Assembly: GCF_039542345.1 (NCBI RefSeq)
Contig: NZ_BAABHY010000005.1
Coordinates: 1 to 64,000, forward strand
Source of the DNA: Orbus sasakiae
GTDB taxonomy: Bacteria; Pseudomonadota; Gammaproteobacteria; Enterobacterales; Orbaceae
Length of the DNA: 64,000 nucleotides
Reading direction: 5' to 3'
Shown here: positions 35,392 through 45,038 of the stretch, piece after piece
Numbering within the stretch: position 1 is the first letter of the stretch
Layout of the letters: every line of letters begins with the position of its first letter
Program-made: the position numbers and the translations under genes
Notes under the pieces: model-generated
The model's database searches: none
The model's input: only the letters and a program-made list of their open reading frames with translations
Told to the model about the DNA's origin: nothing

Positions 35392-36819
35392 CTATAACTG
35401 ATCTGCTCTTGCTGTGATGTAAGCGAGTGCTTTATCTATACGTGCCAATGCTCGCTGTTTACCGACAGCATGAATCGTAGCATCAACCGAAGGTGATTGC
35501 CCACTCCCAGTCACCGCAACACGTAACGGCATCCCAACTTTACCCATTCCTACGGATAAATCATCAGCGGTTGCTTGAATTGCATGATGGATTGTTTCAA
35601 TTTGCCAATCAAGTTCATCAATCGCCGCTATTTTTTGTTTTGCTAATTCTAATGGCTCTTTAGCAACAGGGCGTAAATGTTTTTTAGCAGCATCGGCATC
35701 GAACTCATCAAAATCGATATAACAATAAGCACACGATTCAGCCATCTCTTTTAATGTTTTACTACGTTCAGCATATAATTTAACAATCGTTATTAAGTCT
35801 GGACCTTGTTCAAGATTATAACCTTGCTTTTGCATGTGCCACATTAAATGTTGTGCAACATAGTCAGCATCTAAATGATTAATATAATGATGATTTAGCC
35901 ATAATAATTTTTCAGTATTAAATGCACTTGCAGAACGACTTACTGCATCAAGCGTAAAATACTCAATCATTTCAGGAATAGTAAAAATTTCTTGATCGCC
36001 ATGTGACCAGCCTAAACGCACTAGGTAATTGAGTAATGCTTCGGGTAAATAGCCATCATCACGATATTGCATGACACTGACCGCACCATGTCGTTTTGAT
36101 AATTTTTGACCATCATCCCCCAATATCATTGATACATGACCATACTGAGGTAACGGTGCACCTAATGCTTTTAATATATTAATTTGACGAGGTGTATTAT
36201 TAATATGGTCTTCACCACGAATCACATGGGTAATTTCCATATCCCAATCATCAACAACGACACAGAAGTTATAAGTTGGTGAGCCATCTGTTCGACGAAT
36301 AATCAAATCATCTAATTCTTTGTTAGCAATCTCAATTGGTCCACGGATTAAATCATTAAAAATAACGCTACCATCGGTTGGATTGGCAAATCGCACCACA
36401 TGCGGTTCACGACTATCATGGGCTTTTTGAACATCGGCACAACGACAATGACCATCGTAACGGGCTTTTTCACCGTTAGCCATTTGTGTTTCACGTAATT
36501 TTTCGAGGCGCTCTTTTGAGCAATAACAGCGATAAGCTGTACCAGCAGCTAACATTTCATCGATGACTTGGTTATAACGATCAAATCGTTTCGTTTGAAA
36601 GTAAGGCCCTTCTTCCCAGGAAAGATCTAACCAATTCATCCCCTCCATAATCGCATCAATCGCTTCTGGTGTTGAACGTTCCAAATCGGTATCTTCAATA
36701 CGTAAAACGAATGTTCCTTTGGCATGACGAGCATAAAGCCAAGAATAGAGTGCAGTACGGGCGCCACCGACATGTAAATAACCGGTTGGACTTGGGGCAA
36801 AACGCGTTTTAACTTTCAT
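35392..36819 (-). CDS. gltX: Glutamyl-tRNA synthetase
   Basis: Class I aminoacyl-tRNA synthetase charging tRNA-Glu. It is 475 residues (471 in E. coli). HIGH-type motif PSPTGYLHVGGARTALYSW, KMSKS-type motif KLSKRHGAVS near residue 240, and a zinc-binding region with CYCSKE and HCRC are all present. It ends in the helical anticodon-binding domain. The ATG at 36819 begins MKVKTRFAPSPTG, the standard N-terminus. Confidence 0.97.
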   Translation of the reverse strand: MKVKTRFAPSPTGYLHVGGARTALYSWLYARHAKGTFVLRIEDTDLERSTPEAIDAIMEGMNWLDLSWEEGPYFQTKRFDRYNQVIDEMLAAGTAYRCYCSKERLEKLRETQMANGEKARYDGHCRCADVQKAHDSREPHVVRFANPTDGSVIFNDLIRGPIEIANKELDDLIIRRTDGSPTYNFCVVVDDWDMEITHVIRGEDHINNTPRQINILKALGAPLPQYGHVSMILGDDGQKLSKRHGAVSVMQYRDDGYLPEALLNYLVRLGWSHGDQEIFTIPEMIEYFTLDAVSRSASAFNTEKLLWLNHHYINHLDADYVAQHLMWHMQKQGYNLEQGPDLITIVKLYAERSKTLKEMAESCAYCYIDFDEFDADAAKKHLRPVAKEPLELAKQKIAAIDELDWQIETIHHAIQATADDLSVGMGKVGMPLRVAVTGSGQSPSVDATIHAVGKQRALARIDKALAYITARADQL

Positions 36820-36900
36820 GGAATAATTCCTAAATACATTATCGTATAATGGCTGGCTATTTTAGCATGATCAAGATATTGAGCAACAAAGTCAATAAAG

Positions 36901-36937
36901 AAAATAGGGAAATGCAAACGCAATTTCCCTATTTTTT
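36901..36937 (-). terminator. Terminator downstream of the GNAT gene
   Basis: A 13-bp stem AAAATAGGGAAAT / ATTTCCCTATTTT with a 9-base loop; symmetric T-rich ends allow function on either strand. It isolates the GNAT gene from gltX. Confidence 0.88.
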
Positions 36938-36956
36938 AAATACCGAGTTAAGATTA

Positions 36957-37235
36957 TTATTCAGCTTTAAGTGCTTGTAACTCAGCGCGACGCTCAAACT
37001 TAGCAACTGCGTACGAACAAACGGGAATAATTTTACGCTTTTCTTGCTGCATCTTCTCGATAACCAGCTCAAATAAACGATCGGCAATTCCTTGCCCACG
37101 ATAGTTGATATTGACATAAGTATGATCAATCGATGCTTTATCATTACCAATTCGAGTGTAAGTCATTTCTGCAATATCCTCACCACCATCAGGATTGGGG
37201 ACATAAAAACGGCTTTCGCCTTCTAAAAATTGCAT
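36957..37235 (-). CDS. YjdJ-like GNAT-fold N-acetyltransferase
   Basis: 92-residue minimal GNAT protein (the short acetyltransferase type). It shows DHTYVNINYRGQGIADRLFE, with the acetyl-CoA-binding RGQGIA loop, and the KRKIIPVCSYA segment shared with E. coli YjdJ. Substrate unknown. ATG at 37235 starts MQFLEGESRFYV. It is monocistronic with its own terminator; position between pfkA and gltX does not suggest a role. Confidence 0.85.
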   Translation of the reverse strand: MQFLEGESRFYVPNPDGGEDIAEMTYTRIGNDKASIDHTYVNINYRGQGIADRLFELVIEKMQQEKRKIIPVCSYAVAKFERRAELQALKAE

Positions 37236-37277
37236 AATACCCTCTCTATATTATTTATAATCTTAACGGTCAGTGTG

Positions 37278-38240
37278 TTAGAATAAACGCTTAGCTGTAT
37301 TATAAAGATCCATATCAAATGGGCGTTTCATGTTGTTAAGTGCATCCATAATATCATGGTGAACCAACTTACCATTTTGCACACCAACACTGCGTCCACC
37401 TTGACCTTGAATTAACAATTCTACCGCGTAAGCACCCATTCTTGAACCTAAAATACGGTCATAAGGAACTGGTGAGCCACCACGTTGTACATGCCCAAGT
37501 ACCGTAGCACGAGTTTCATGATGAACCGCAATTTCGATCTCTTTTGCTAATTGATTTACATCAAGCATATGCTCAGCAACAGCAACAATCGCGTGTCGTT
37601 TTCCTTTAGAAAAACCAAGTTTGATTTCTTCAATAAGATCTTCTTTTGTATAAGCAACTTCTGGCAGGATCATAAATTCACAACCACCAGCAACCGCTGC
37701 ATTTAAGGTCAGATCACCACATCCACGACCCATGATTTCAATGATCGAAATACGATGATGTGAAGAACACGTATCACGTAAACGGTCGATCGCTTCTACT
37801 GCCGTTTGTAATGCTGTGAAATACCCAATAGTGTAATCAGTGCCGCGAATATCATTATCAATGGTACCAGGTAGACCAATACATGGGAAACCTTCTTCGG
37901 TTAAACGTACTGCCCCCATATAAGAACCGTCACCGCCAATTACCACTAGTGCATCAATATTGTTTTTTCTAAGATTTTCAATCGCGACTTCACGCGTTGC
38001 TTTCTCTTTAAAGGCAGGGAAACGAGCAGAACCTAAGAATGTGCCACCACGTGTAATAATGTCAGATACACTATAACGATGAAGCTGTGTAATACGATTT
38101 TCGTATAACCCTAAATAACCATCATTAATACCATAAACTTCCAATCCTTCTGTCAATGCCGTTCGCACAACACCACGGATTGCTGCATTCATACCAGGCG
38201 CATCTCCACCACTTGTTAGTACACCTATTTTTTTCACCAT
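37278..38240 (-). CDS. pfkA: ATP-dependent 6-phosphofructokinase
   Basis: Phosphorylates fructose 6-phosphate in glycolysis. From MVKKIGVLTSGGDAPGMNAA it has 320 residues, exactly the E. coli length; the ATG five codons upstream (38255) is not needed and GAGG lies before 38240. Motifs: GGDAPGMN, VVIGGDGSYMGA, GTIDNDIRGTDYTIG with the catalytic Asp, and GRGCGDL. Next to fieF as in E. coli. Confidence 0.97.
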   Translation of the reverse strand: MVKKIGVLTSGGDAPGMNAAIRGVVRTALTEGLEVYGINDGYLGLYENRITQLHRYSVSDIITRGGTFLGSARFPAFKEKATREVAIENLRKNNIDALVVIGGDGSYMGAVRLTEEGFPCIGLPGTIDNDIRGTDYTIGYFTALQTAVEAIDRLRDTCSSHHRISIIEIMGRGCGDLTLNAAVAGGCEFMILPEVAYTKEDLIEEIKLGFSKGKRHAIVAVAEHMLDVNQLAKEIEIAVHHETRATVLGHVQRGGSPVPYDRILGSRMGAYAVELLIQGQGGRSVGVQNGKLVHHDIMDALNNMKRPFDMDLYNTAKRLF

Positions 38241-38319
38241 ATAAAATAACCTCAATTATTAGATTTTATAACTATTATAGAGACTTAATTTACCACGCTC
38301 AATAGGCTAGCTGTGCTGA

Positions 38320-39228
38320 TCAATTAAATTTCTCTCGCAATCTTGATTTTTCTTTTGGTACAACAGAAAGTGGGTCCTGATGAACGATAACTTCTGCTGG
38401 CGTAAATTGTTGTGAAATAAGTTTTTCGATTTTATCTGCCACCGCATGCGCTTTAACTAGCGGCATATCATCATCCAATTCGATATGTAACTGCACAAAA
38501 GTCATGGGACCTGAACGGCGTGTTTTTAAATCGTGAATACCATGCACTTCTGGCAATGATGAGGCAATATCTAAAATACGCTCGTTTTCACTTTCTGGTA
38601 GGGCTTTATCCAGTAAGTCTTGAATCGCAATAAAAGCAATCTTAAGTGCATTATATAAAATGTAGCAGCCAATTAATAACGCAAAAATGGCATCCGCATA
38701 GATAATCCCAAACCAGCTTAATAGCAAAGCAATCACCACGGCACTATTCATTAACAAATCTGATGAATAGTGCAACATATCAGCTTTGATCGCTTGGCTA
38801 TCAGTAAGCCGGATCACATAACGTTGATATAACACCAACCCTAACGTTAAAAGGACAGAAATCGCCGAAATCACAATCCCTAATAATGGGTAACTCACCT
38901 CAACAGGCTCAGTCAATAGTTTGACACTATTTAACAGTAAAAAAACAACCGAGCCAATAATAAAGGCACTTTGCGCCAACGCAGCTAATGACTCCGCTTT
39001 CCCATGCCCAAAACGGTGATCATCATCAGCCGGTTTTAAAGAGTAGCGAATAAGAATAAAATTCATCCCCGAAGCCAATAAATCCATCGAAGAGTCGAAA
39101 AGTGAGGCTAATAAGCTGACTGATCCCGTAATCCACCAGGTAAACAATTTAATTGTTATTAAAATTAATGCAAAAATAACCGCTAAATAAGTAGCTTTTT
39201 TGACTAGTTTTTCATAGAGACGGCTCAT
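38320..39228 (-). CDS. fieF: Cation diffusion facilitator FieF (YiiP)
   Basis: Inner-membrane zinc or iron/proton antiporter, a homodimer with six TM helices and a cytosolic domain. It has 302 residues (300 in E. coli). Metal site A is visible as DSSMD in TM2 and HYSSD in TM5; DDDHRFGHGKAE holds the interhelical His/Asp cluster. The C-terminal domain has HGIHDLKTRRSGPMTFVQLH. Divergent from cpxR; cpxP, which lies between them in E. coli, is absent. Confidence 0.94.
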   Translation of the reverse strand: MSRLYEKLVKKATYLAVIFALILITIKLFTWWITGSVSLLASLFDSSMDLLASGMNFILIRYSLKPADDDHRFGHGKAESLAALAQSAFIIGSVVFLLLNSVKLLTEPVEVSYPLLGIVISAISVLLTLGLVLYQRYVIRLTDSQAIKADMLHYSSDLLMNSAVVIALLLSWFGIIYADAIFALLIGCYILYNALKIAFIAIQDLLDKALPESENERILDIASSLPEVHGIHDLKTRRSGPMTFVQLHIELDDDMPLVKAHAVADKIEKLISQQFTPAEVIVHQDPLSVVPKEKSRLREKFN

Positions 39229-39347
39229 GTATGCTCACATTTAAGCGTAAAAAAAACACCGACTTATACTAGCACAATTTAGTTATTTTATTGAGAAATA
39301 TATAATTCTATTTTCTAATAGTGTGCTTTATATATATAATACCGCTT

Positions 39348-39362
39348 GTAAAGTTACGAAAA
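39348..39362 (+). promoter_or_regulatory. Candidate CpxR box ahead of cpxRA
   Basis: GTAAA-GTTAC-GAAAA matches the CpxR consensus GTAAA-N5-GTAAA at 9 of 10 positions. It lies about 100 bases before cpxR in the divergent fieF-cpxR region and would allow autoregulation. Confidence 0.5.
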
Positions 39363-39461
39363 TAAAACAACTTACATATAAATATAAAAAAAGATTCACC
39401 AAGTAAATGAGATAAGAAATAAAAAATGTCATTTTTATGACCACTGTCGCAGGGGATAGTA

Positions 39462-40175
39462 ATGAACAAAAAGTTACTGCTAGTTGATGATGATGTCGAG
39501 ATAATTTCACTATTAAAAGAATTATTAGAGTTAGAAAACTTTAGTGTAGAAGTAGCGCACAATGGTGCTGAGGCACTAACCAAATTTGATAATTCAGTTG
39601 ATTTAATCTTACTTGATATCATGATGCCGGATATCAACGGCTTAAGTGTACTAACTCAATTGAGAACAAAATATACCGTTCCAATTATTTTGCTTACCGC
39701 AAAAGATAATGAATTGGATAAAGTAATCGGTTTAGAACTTGGTGCCGATGATTATATTATTAAGCCATTTAATGATCGGGAATTAATTGCCAGAATTAGA
39801 GCGATTTTACGTCGCAAATACTGGGATATATCACCAAGTCAACAAGATGAATCAGCGCCGGTAGAGTATAATGTTGATGGACTAAAAGTTAATGTTCGCC
39901 AACAAGCGGTGTATTTTGATAGTAAATATATTGACTTAACAGGCACCGAATTCCAAATTCTACTAAGATTACTTGAAGAACCCGGTAATATTATTTCACG
40001 AGATACGCTCAGTGAATCCGTATTAGGTAAAGAATTTCTTCCTTTTGCGCGTTCAATCGATGTTCATGTGTCTAATCTACGTAAAAAATTACCATCACGA
40101 AAAGATGGCTTACCATGGATTAAAACCTTGAGATCAAAAGGCTATTTATTTGTCATTGATAAAGAGTTAATGTAA
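39462..40175 (+). CDS. cpxR: Envelope-stress response regulator CpxR
   Basis: OmpR-family regulator, 237 residues (232 in E. coli). The receiver domain opens MNKKLLLVDDD with acidic-pocket Asp residues, the phospho-acceptor Asp is in LILLDIMMPDINGL (about residue 51), and KPF holds the conserved Lys. The C-terminal winged-helix domain (about 130-232) has LTGTEFQILLRLLEEPG and RSIDVHVSNLRKKL. ATG at 39462 follows a GGGG-containing site. Co-transcribed with cpxA. Confidence 0.94.
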   Translation: MNKKLLLVDDDVEIISLLKELLELENFSVEVAHNGAEALTKFDNSVDLILLDIMMPDINGLSVLTQLRTKYTVPIILLTAKDNELDKVIGLELGADDYIIKPFNDRELIARIRAILRRKYWDISPSQQDESAPVEYNVDGLKVNVRQQAVYFDSKYIDLTGTEFQILLRLLEEPGNIISRDTLSESVLGKEFLPFARSIDVHVSNLRKKLPSRKDGLPWIKTLRSKGYLFVIDKELM

Positions 40176-40204
40176 CCAGGTGCTGGCAAAATAGGCGATA
40201 AAAA

Positions 40205-41587
40205 ATGTGGATTTTTGATAGGTTAACCATAAGGATATTCACTATTTTTTTATTTACCGTCGCCTTATTTCTCGCCCTTATTGTCACCATACCCAACCTT
40301 GATTCCAGAAACCTCACCTATCTCTCGGCCAAAGAAAAGGAGATAGGAATGTCGCTGGCCACATCAATCGAAAAAGAGCTCACGAACGTACCCAAAAATA
40401 GCTTTCGTTGGTGGATGCGTTTTATCGTCGTCATGGATAACTTGAGGCGTCCCGGGCAATCACTCTATATTTTAACTCCAAGTGAACAAATCATAACGTC
40501 AGATACCAATAACGTTGATCTGGTGCGTAATTTCACTGAACTCACGAATAAATCAGATGATCCTGCCAAAAAAATCTACAATAATTATGAGATTATCGGT
40601 CCTTTTACGCTCCACTATAGCAATGAACCTTATCATCTTTATATTATGCAAGCGGCTTCAGATACTCAGTCGCAATTTGCTAATCTTGTGTTTGATCACC
40701 CCTTTTTATTGTTAGCGTTGACGATGTTAGCAAGTACCCCCTTTTTACTGTGGTTATCATGGAGCCTTGCAAAACCAGCAAGGCGATTAAAAAAAGCGGC
40801 TGACCAAGTGGCGAGGGGAAATCTTCAACAATGGCCTGAACTTGAAAAATTTGGTTCATCAGAATTTAAAGCCACAGGCGCGAGTTTTAACCATATGTTG
40901 CGCGAACTCAAGCGTATGCAAGATCTACAGCAACGTTTATTATCGGATATCTCTCATGAACTGCGAACTCCCCTCACACGGTTACAACTTGCAACGTCAT
41001 TATCACGGCGAAAATATGGTGAAACAAAAGAAACAGAGCGCATTGAAATCGAAGGTAAAAAACTTGATCTAATGATTGGTGATTTACTGTCCTTGGCTAG
41101 ACAGCAGTATGCCAATAATGAAGTTAAAGCCCCACACCAAATTGATAAGTTATGGAAGCATGTGCTTGAAAATGCAAAATTTGAAGCAGAGCAAATTGGT
41201 AAACAGTTTTATATTATCAGCAAACCTGATGATAGTGCGATCCTCTGTTATCCACAGGCACTATGCAGCGCATTAGAAAACGTTATACGTAATGCATTTC
41301 GCTATTCTCATCATCAAATTGAAGTGAACTTTCAAGTTATCAATCAGTATTTATATATTACGGTTGATGATGATGGACCAGGCGTTATCGAAAACGAATA
41401 TGAACAAATTTTTAGACCGTTTTACCGCACAAGTGAAGCTCGAGATCGCGAATCAGGAGGTACGGGTTTAGGATTGGCAATTGTCGCGAATGCCATCACG
41501 CAAGACAATGGTGAAGTTCACGCACAAAAAAGCCATCTTGGTGGATTAAGAATTGTGATAAAATTACCACTTTATAAAAAGTCATAA
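40205..41587 (+). CDS. cpxA: Envelope-stress sensor kinase CpxA
   Basis: Inner-membrane sensor histidine kinase, 460 residues (457 in E. coli). Two TM helices flank a periplasmic domain of about 130 residues; HAMP follows near 185-240. The phospho-His is in SDISHELRTPLTRLQL; the N box is ENVIRNAFRYS and the G boxes are DDDGPGVI and GGTGLGLAIV. It detects envelope stress and phosphorylates CpxR. Starts 29 bases after cpxR. Confidence 0.94.
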   Translation: MWIFDRLTIRIFTIFLFTVALFLALIVTIPNLDSRNLTYLSAKEKEIGMSLATSIEKELTNVPKNSFRWWMRFIVVMDNLRRPGQSLYILTPSEQIITSDTNNVDLVRNFTELTNKSDDPAKKIYNNYEIIGPFTLHYSNEPYHLYIMQAASDTQSQFANLVFDHPFLLLALTMLASTPFLLWLSWSLAKPARRLKKAADQVARGNLQQWPELEKFGSSEFKATGASFNHMLRELKRMQDLQQRLLSDISHELRTPLTRLQLATSLSRRKYGETKETERIEIEGKKLDLMIGDLLSLARQQYANNEVKAPHQIDKLWKHVLENAKFEAEQIGKQFYIISKPDDSAILCYPQALCSALENVIRNAFRYSHHQIEVNFQVINQYLYITVDDDGPGVIENEYEQIFRPFYRTSEARDRESGGTGLGLAIVANAITQDNGEVHAQKSHLGGLRIVIKLPLYKKS

Positions 41588-41597
41588 GAGAATTACA

Positions 41598-42074
41598 GTG
41601 TTAAATATTGTCCTTTTTGAACCCGAGATCCCAGCCAACACGGGTAATATTATTCGGTTATGCGCAAATACAGGATTTAAATTGCATATCATTGAACCAA
41701 TGGGCTTTTTTTGGGATGATAAAAAGCTGAGACGAGCGGGACTTGATTATCATGAGTTCGTCGAAACGAAACGCTATAAAAACGTCAATGATTTCCTAAC
41801 ACTCAATCAATTAAACTTGAATGATACCAATCGTTTATTTGCAATGACAACCAAAGGTTCAAGACCACACAGTGACGTCAGTTACAAGGCAAATGATTAT
41901 TTATTATTTGGTCCAGAAACGCGTGGATTACCGACCTCGATTTTAGACAACTTATCAGCAACACAAAAAATTCGGATTCCAATGCTAGCCAATAGCCGTA
42001 GCATGAACTTATCTAATTCGGTTGCTGTCGCGATTTATGAATCATGGCGCCAATTGGACTACCAAACAATTTAA
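41598..42074 (+). CDS. trmL: tRNA (cytidine/uridine-2'-O-)-methyltransferase TrmL
   Basis: SPOUT methyltransferase that methylates the wobble 2'-OH of two leucine tRNAs. 158 residues (157 in E. coli). MLNIVLFEPEIPANTGNIIR, the substrate loop RRAGLDYHEF, and the SAM-knot motifs FGPETRGLP and MNLSNSVAVAIYE are present. The start is GTG, 10 bases after cpxA, with AGAG upstream; the alignment to E. coli begins at this residue. Likely co-transcribed with cpxRA. Confidence 0.95.
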   Translation: MLNIVLFEPEIPANTGNIIRLCANTGFKLHIIEPMGFFWDDKKLRRAGLDYHEFVETKRYKNVNDFLTLNQLNLNDTNRLFAMTTKGSRPHSDVSYKANDYLLFGPETRGLPTSILDNLSATQKIRIPMLANSRSMNLSNSVAVAIYESWRQLDYQTI

Positions 42075-42240
42075 TCAGTATCATTACTCAATAAAAAAGC
42101 GGATGGTTTTTCGATAGGTTAAATCTAATACAAAATTAGCTTTTAACTAAATCGTTTCAAAAAATTAACGTTAATTTTACAATATTAAAACTACCCCTAA
42201 AATTAGCGGCAAATTCAATGAAAGAAGGAAATACTTTGAT

Positions 42241-42287
42241 ACTCATGCTATGAGTAAATGAAAGCTGCCTTAAGGAATAAAGCAGCT
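42241..42287 (-). terminator. Probable efp terminator region
   Basis: Between trmL and efp, on the minus strand, AGCTGC / GCAGCT (42263-42287) forms a hairpin followed by TTTCATTT. It is followed by a small palindrome ACTCAT-GCT-ATGAGT (42241-42255). Moderate strength only. Confidence 0.5.
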
Positions 42288-42297
42288 CAATAGCGCG

Positions 42298-42864
42298 TTA
42301 TTTAACGCGAGAAACGTATTCGCCAGAACGCGTATCAACTTTTAATACTTCACCAATCTGAACAAATAGTGGCACACGGACTACCGCACCGGTGGATAAT
42401 GTTGCAGGTTTACCACCAGTACCGGCAGTATCCCCTTTTAATCCAGGATCAGTTTCAATCACTTCTAACTCAACAAAGTTAGGTGGTGTTACCGCAATCG
42501 GCTGACCATTCCACAATGTTAAAATACACTCGGCTTGTTCAATTAACCATTTTGCATTATCACCAACAGCTTTACTGTCCGCCGATAATTGTTCAAATGT
42601 TTCATTGTTCATGAAATGCCAAAATTCACCATCAGTATAAAGATAAGTTAAATTCATATCCATTACATCGGCAGATTCAACGGTTTCACCTGACTTAAAT
42701 GTTTTATCAACGGTCTTACCCGAAAGTAATTTTCTGATTTTAACGCGGTTAATTGCTTGACCTTTACCGGGCTTATAAAATTCATTTTCAATAATTGCAC
42801 ATGGCTCACCATCTTGCATTATTTTAAGACCCGCTTTAAACTCACTAGTACTATAAGATGCCAT
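42298..42864 (-). CDS. efp: Elongation factor P
   Basis: Ribosome rescue factor that relieves stalling at polyproline. 188 residues, the E. coli length, from MASYSTSEFKAGLKIM. The modified lysine is Lys34 in the loop KPGKGQA, consistent with lysylation by EpmA after EpmB. OB domains follow, and the C-terminus KVDTRSGEYVSRVK is identical to E. coli. An in-frame ATG 14 codons upstream is rejected because it would overlap the epmB start and lacks homology. Confidence 0.97.
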   Translation of the reverse strand: MASYSTSEFKAGLKIMQDGEPCAIIENEFYKPGKGQAINRVKIRKLLSGKTVDKTFKSGETVESADVMDMNLTYLYTDGEFWHFMNNETFEQLSADSKAVGDNAKWLIEQAECILTLWNGQPIAVTPPNFVELEVIETDPGLKGDTAGTGGKPATLSTGAVVRVPLFVQIGEVLKVDTRSGEYVSRVK

Positions 42865-42895
42865 ACAAGCTCCAAAAATTCTGAATACCCAAAAA

Positions 42896-43915
42896 ATGAG
42901 CCACATTATACAGCAAATTTATCAGCAGCAAAATAAAGAAACATGGATTTGTGATCTAGCCAATGTTGTCACCGACTTGGAAAGCTTGCTATCTCAATTG
43001 TCACTCGATACAAACGTCATATCTGCCAAGATGCTCGCCGCCAAAAAACAATTTGCCTTACGTGTGCCACTAAGCTTTATTGCTAGAATGGAAAAAGGCA
43101 ATCCTGATGATCCGCTGTTACGGCAAGTATTATGTGATGCACAGGAAATGAATATCGTTGAAGGATATAGTGCAGATCCATTATTAGAGCAACGTAATGA
43201 AGTGCCTGGACTTTTACATAAATACCATAATCGGGCGCTACTTATTACCAAAACAAACTGTGCAATTAATTGTCGTTATTGCTTTAGGCGTCATTTCCCG
43301 TATCAAGAAAATAGCGGTAATAAAACCAATCTAAGTCGCGCACTCGATTATATTCGCCAACACACACAGCTAAATGAGATCATTTTATCAGGTGGTGATC
43401 CCTTAATGGCGAAAGATCATGAATTACAGTGGTTAATCGAACAACTCGAAGCGATTCCCCATGTCAGTCGACTACGTATTCACACTCGCCTAGCGGTTGT
43501 GATTCCAAATCGTATTACAGATGTATTTTGTCAGCTATTACAGCAAAGCCGTTTAGATACGATTTTAGTCACCCATATCAATCACCCTAATGAAATTGAT
43601 CAAACCGTCATCAACGCGATGCAAAAACTCAAACAACATCAGGTGACATTACTCAACCAAAGTGTGCTACTTAGAACCATTAACGATGACGCTAAGGTAT
43701 TGGCTGATTTAAGCAATAAACTGTTCAGTGCCGGTATTTTGCCTTACTACCTACACGTCCTAGATAAAGTACAAGGTGCCGCACACTTTTTGGTGGATGA
43801 TAAAACCGCACAAACGCTCATGCGACAGCTAGCAACACAAGTTTCAGGTTACTTGGTACCCAAACTTGCTCGAGAAGTTGGTGGTGAGAAAAATAAACGC
43901 GTATTGCCTTACTAA
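42896..43915 (+). CDS. epmB: EF-P (R)-beta-lysine modification protein EpmB (lysine 2,3-aminomutase)
   Basis: Radical-SAM, PLP-dependent 2,3-aminomutase that makes (R)-beta-lysine for EF-P. 339 residues (342 in E. coli). The 4Fe-4S motif is CAINCRYCFRRHFPY, SAM-binding ILSGGDPLMAKD follows, and the PLP lysine is near the C-terminus (HFLVDDKTAQ, PKLAREVGGEKN). Divergent from efp with 31 bases between starts, so their promoters overlap. epmA is not in the window. Confidence 0.95.
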   Translation: MSHIIQQIYQQQNKETWICDLANVVTDLESLLSQLSLDTNVISAKMLAAKKQFALRVPLSFIARMEKGNPDDPLLRQVLCDAQEMNIVEGYSADPLLEQRNEVPGLLHKYHNRALLITKTNCAINCRYCFRRHFPYQENSGNKTNLSRALDYIRQHTQLNEIILSGGDPLMAKDHELQWLIEQLEAIPHVSRLRIHTRLAVVIPNRITDVFCQLLQQSRLDTILVTHINHPNEIDQTVINAMQKLKQHQVTLLNQSVLLRTINDDAKVLADLSNKLFSAGILPYYLHVLDKVQGAAHFLVDDKTAQTLMRQLATQVSGYLVPKLAREVGGEKNKRVLPY

Positions 43916-44009
43916 TATTGTGACCTAAAAACGTCACATAACGATCACTCAAAATCGCACCTTACATGGGTAATCCCGCGGTAATCATACTGTGGGATAT
44001 GGGTGAGAC

Positions 44010-44939
44010 TTAATCAATCGTTAAATCACGCGTATTAAGATCGAACGGTGTTAATTGGTATACATAATAGTTGAGCCAGTTACTAAACAGTAAATAAGCA
44101 TGACTACGCCACGTTGAACGTGCTTGGTGATCCGGATTATTATCAGGGAAATAATTTTCAGGAATATCGGGATTTAATCCCGCATTGAGATCACGGAAAT
44201 ATTCATTCGCTAAAGTAAACGAATCATATTCTGGATGTCCTGTTACAAATGCCATACGCTTATCTTTGGTCGCCATCAAGTAAGCGCCCGTCGTTGCTGA
44301 TTCAGCTAAAATCACTAAATCGGTTTTTTGTCGAATAATATCACTCGGGAAATCCGCATAACGTGAATGTGGTGCTAAAAACGTGTCATCAAAACCACGG
44401 GTCAAAATCGCATTGGGATCAGTGATATTATGCCAATACACACCCGATAACTTATGTTCTCGGGTCAATTTTGGCAAACCATATAAAATATTAAGCGCCG
44501 CTTGCACTGCCCAACAAACAAATAGTGTTGAGGTGACATGTTCTTTTGCCCAATCAATGATTTTTGCTAATTCTGACCAGTACACAACATCATCAAATTG
44601 TACTTTACCCAGTGGAGCACCGGTAATGATTAAGCCATCAAAGTTCTGATGTTTAATGTCTTCAAAATCACAATAAAAGCTATCTAAATGTTCTATCGGG
44701 GTATTTTTTGATTCACGCTGATCAATCCGCAATAATTGAATATCCACTTGAAGTGCCGAGTTTGACAATAAACGCAAAAATTGGTTTTCAGTTTCGATTT
44801 TTTTAGGCATGAGATTAAGGAACAGCACTTTTAATGGTCGAATTTCCTGAGTTTTAGCACGGCTTGAGGCCATAACAAACACGTTTTCATTACGTAACAC
44901 ATCTACCGCAGGTAACGTATCAGGAATACAAATAGGCAT
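44010..44939 (-). CDS. metA: Homoserine O-succinyltransferase MetA
   Basis: First committed step of methionine synthesis. 309 residues, the E. coli length. Catalytic Cys142 (FVCWAVQAALN), His235 and Glu237 (GHPEYDS) are in place. Gly111 in TGAPLGKV favours succinyl-CoA over acetyl-CoA by the known specificity rule for this family. AAGGAG lies 7 bases before the ATG. Monocistronic behind tandem Met boxes, so MetJ-controlled with metNIQ. Confidence 0.96.
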   Translation of the reverse strand: MPICIPDTLPAVDVLRNENVFVMASSRAKTQEIRPLKVLFLNLMPKKIETENQFLRLLSNSALQVDIQLLRIDQRESKNTPIEHLDSFYCDFEDIKHQNFDGLIITGAPLGKVQFDDVVYWSELAKIIDWAKEHVTSTLFVCWAVQAALNILYGLPKLTREHKLSGVYWHNITDPNAILTRGFDDTFLAPHSRYADFPSDIIRQKTDLVILAESATTGAYLMATKDKRMAFVTGHPEYDSFTLANEYFRDLNAGLNPDIPENYFPDNNPDHQARSTWRSHAYLLFSNWLNYYVYQLTPFDLNTRDLTID

Positions 44940-44984
44940 AAATGAGCTCCTTAATCTAATTTTATGTTATCAATTTATCCATTT

Positions 44985-45008
44985 AAACGTTTAGACGTCT
45001 AGATACCT
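44985..45008 (-). promoter_or_regulatory. Three tandem Met boxes (MetJ operator) at metA
   Basis: AAACGTTT, AGACGTCT and AGATACCT lie end to end in 8-base units; the middle one equals the MetJ consensus. They lie immediately downstream of the metA -10, covering the likely transcription start. Confidence 0.85.
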
Positions 45009-45009
45009 G

Positions 45010-45038
45010 AATATAGCCATTTTAGCTTGTGTTGTCGA
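45010..45038 (-). promoter_or_regulatory. metA promoter
   Basis: On the minus strand TCGACA (45033-45038) and TATATT (45010-45015) are separated by 17 bases, directly ahead of the Met boxes. Confidence 0.7.

Noticed and set aside
43930..44005. Possible metA terminator hairpin
   Set aside because: The pairing around ATCCC and GGGAT has several mismatches and a large loop, and no T tract follows.
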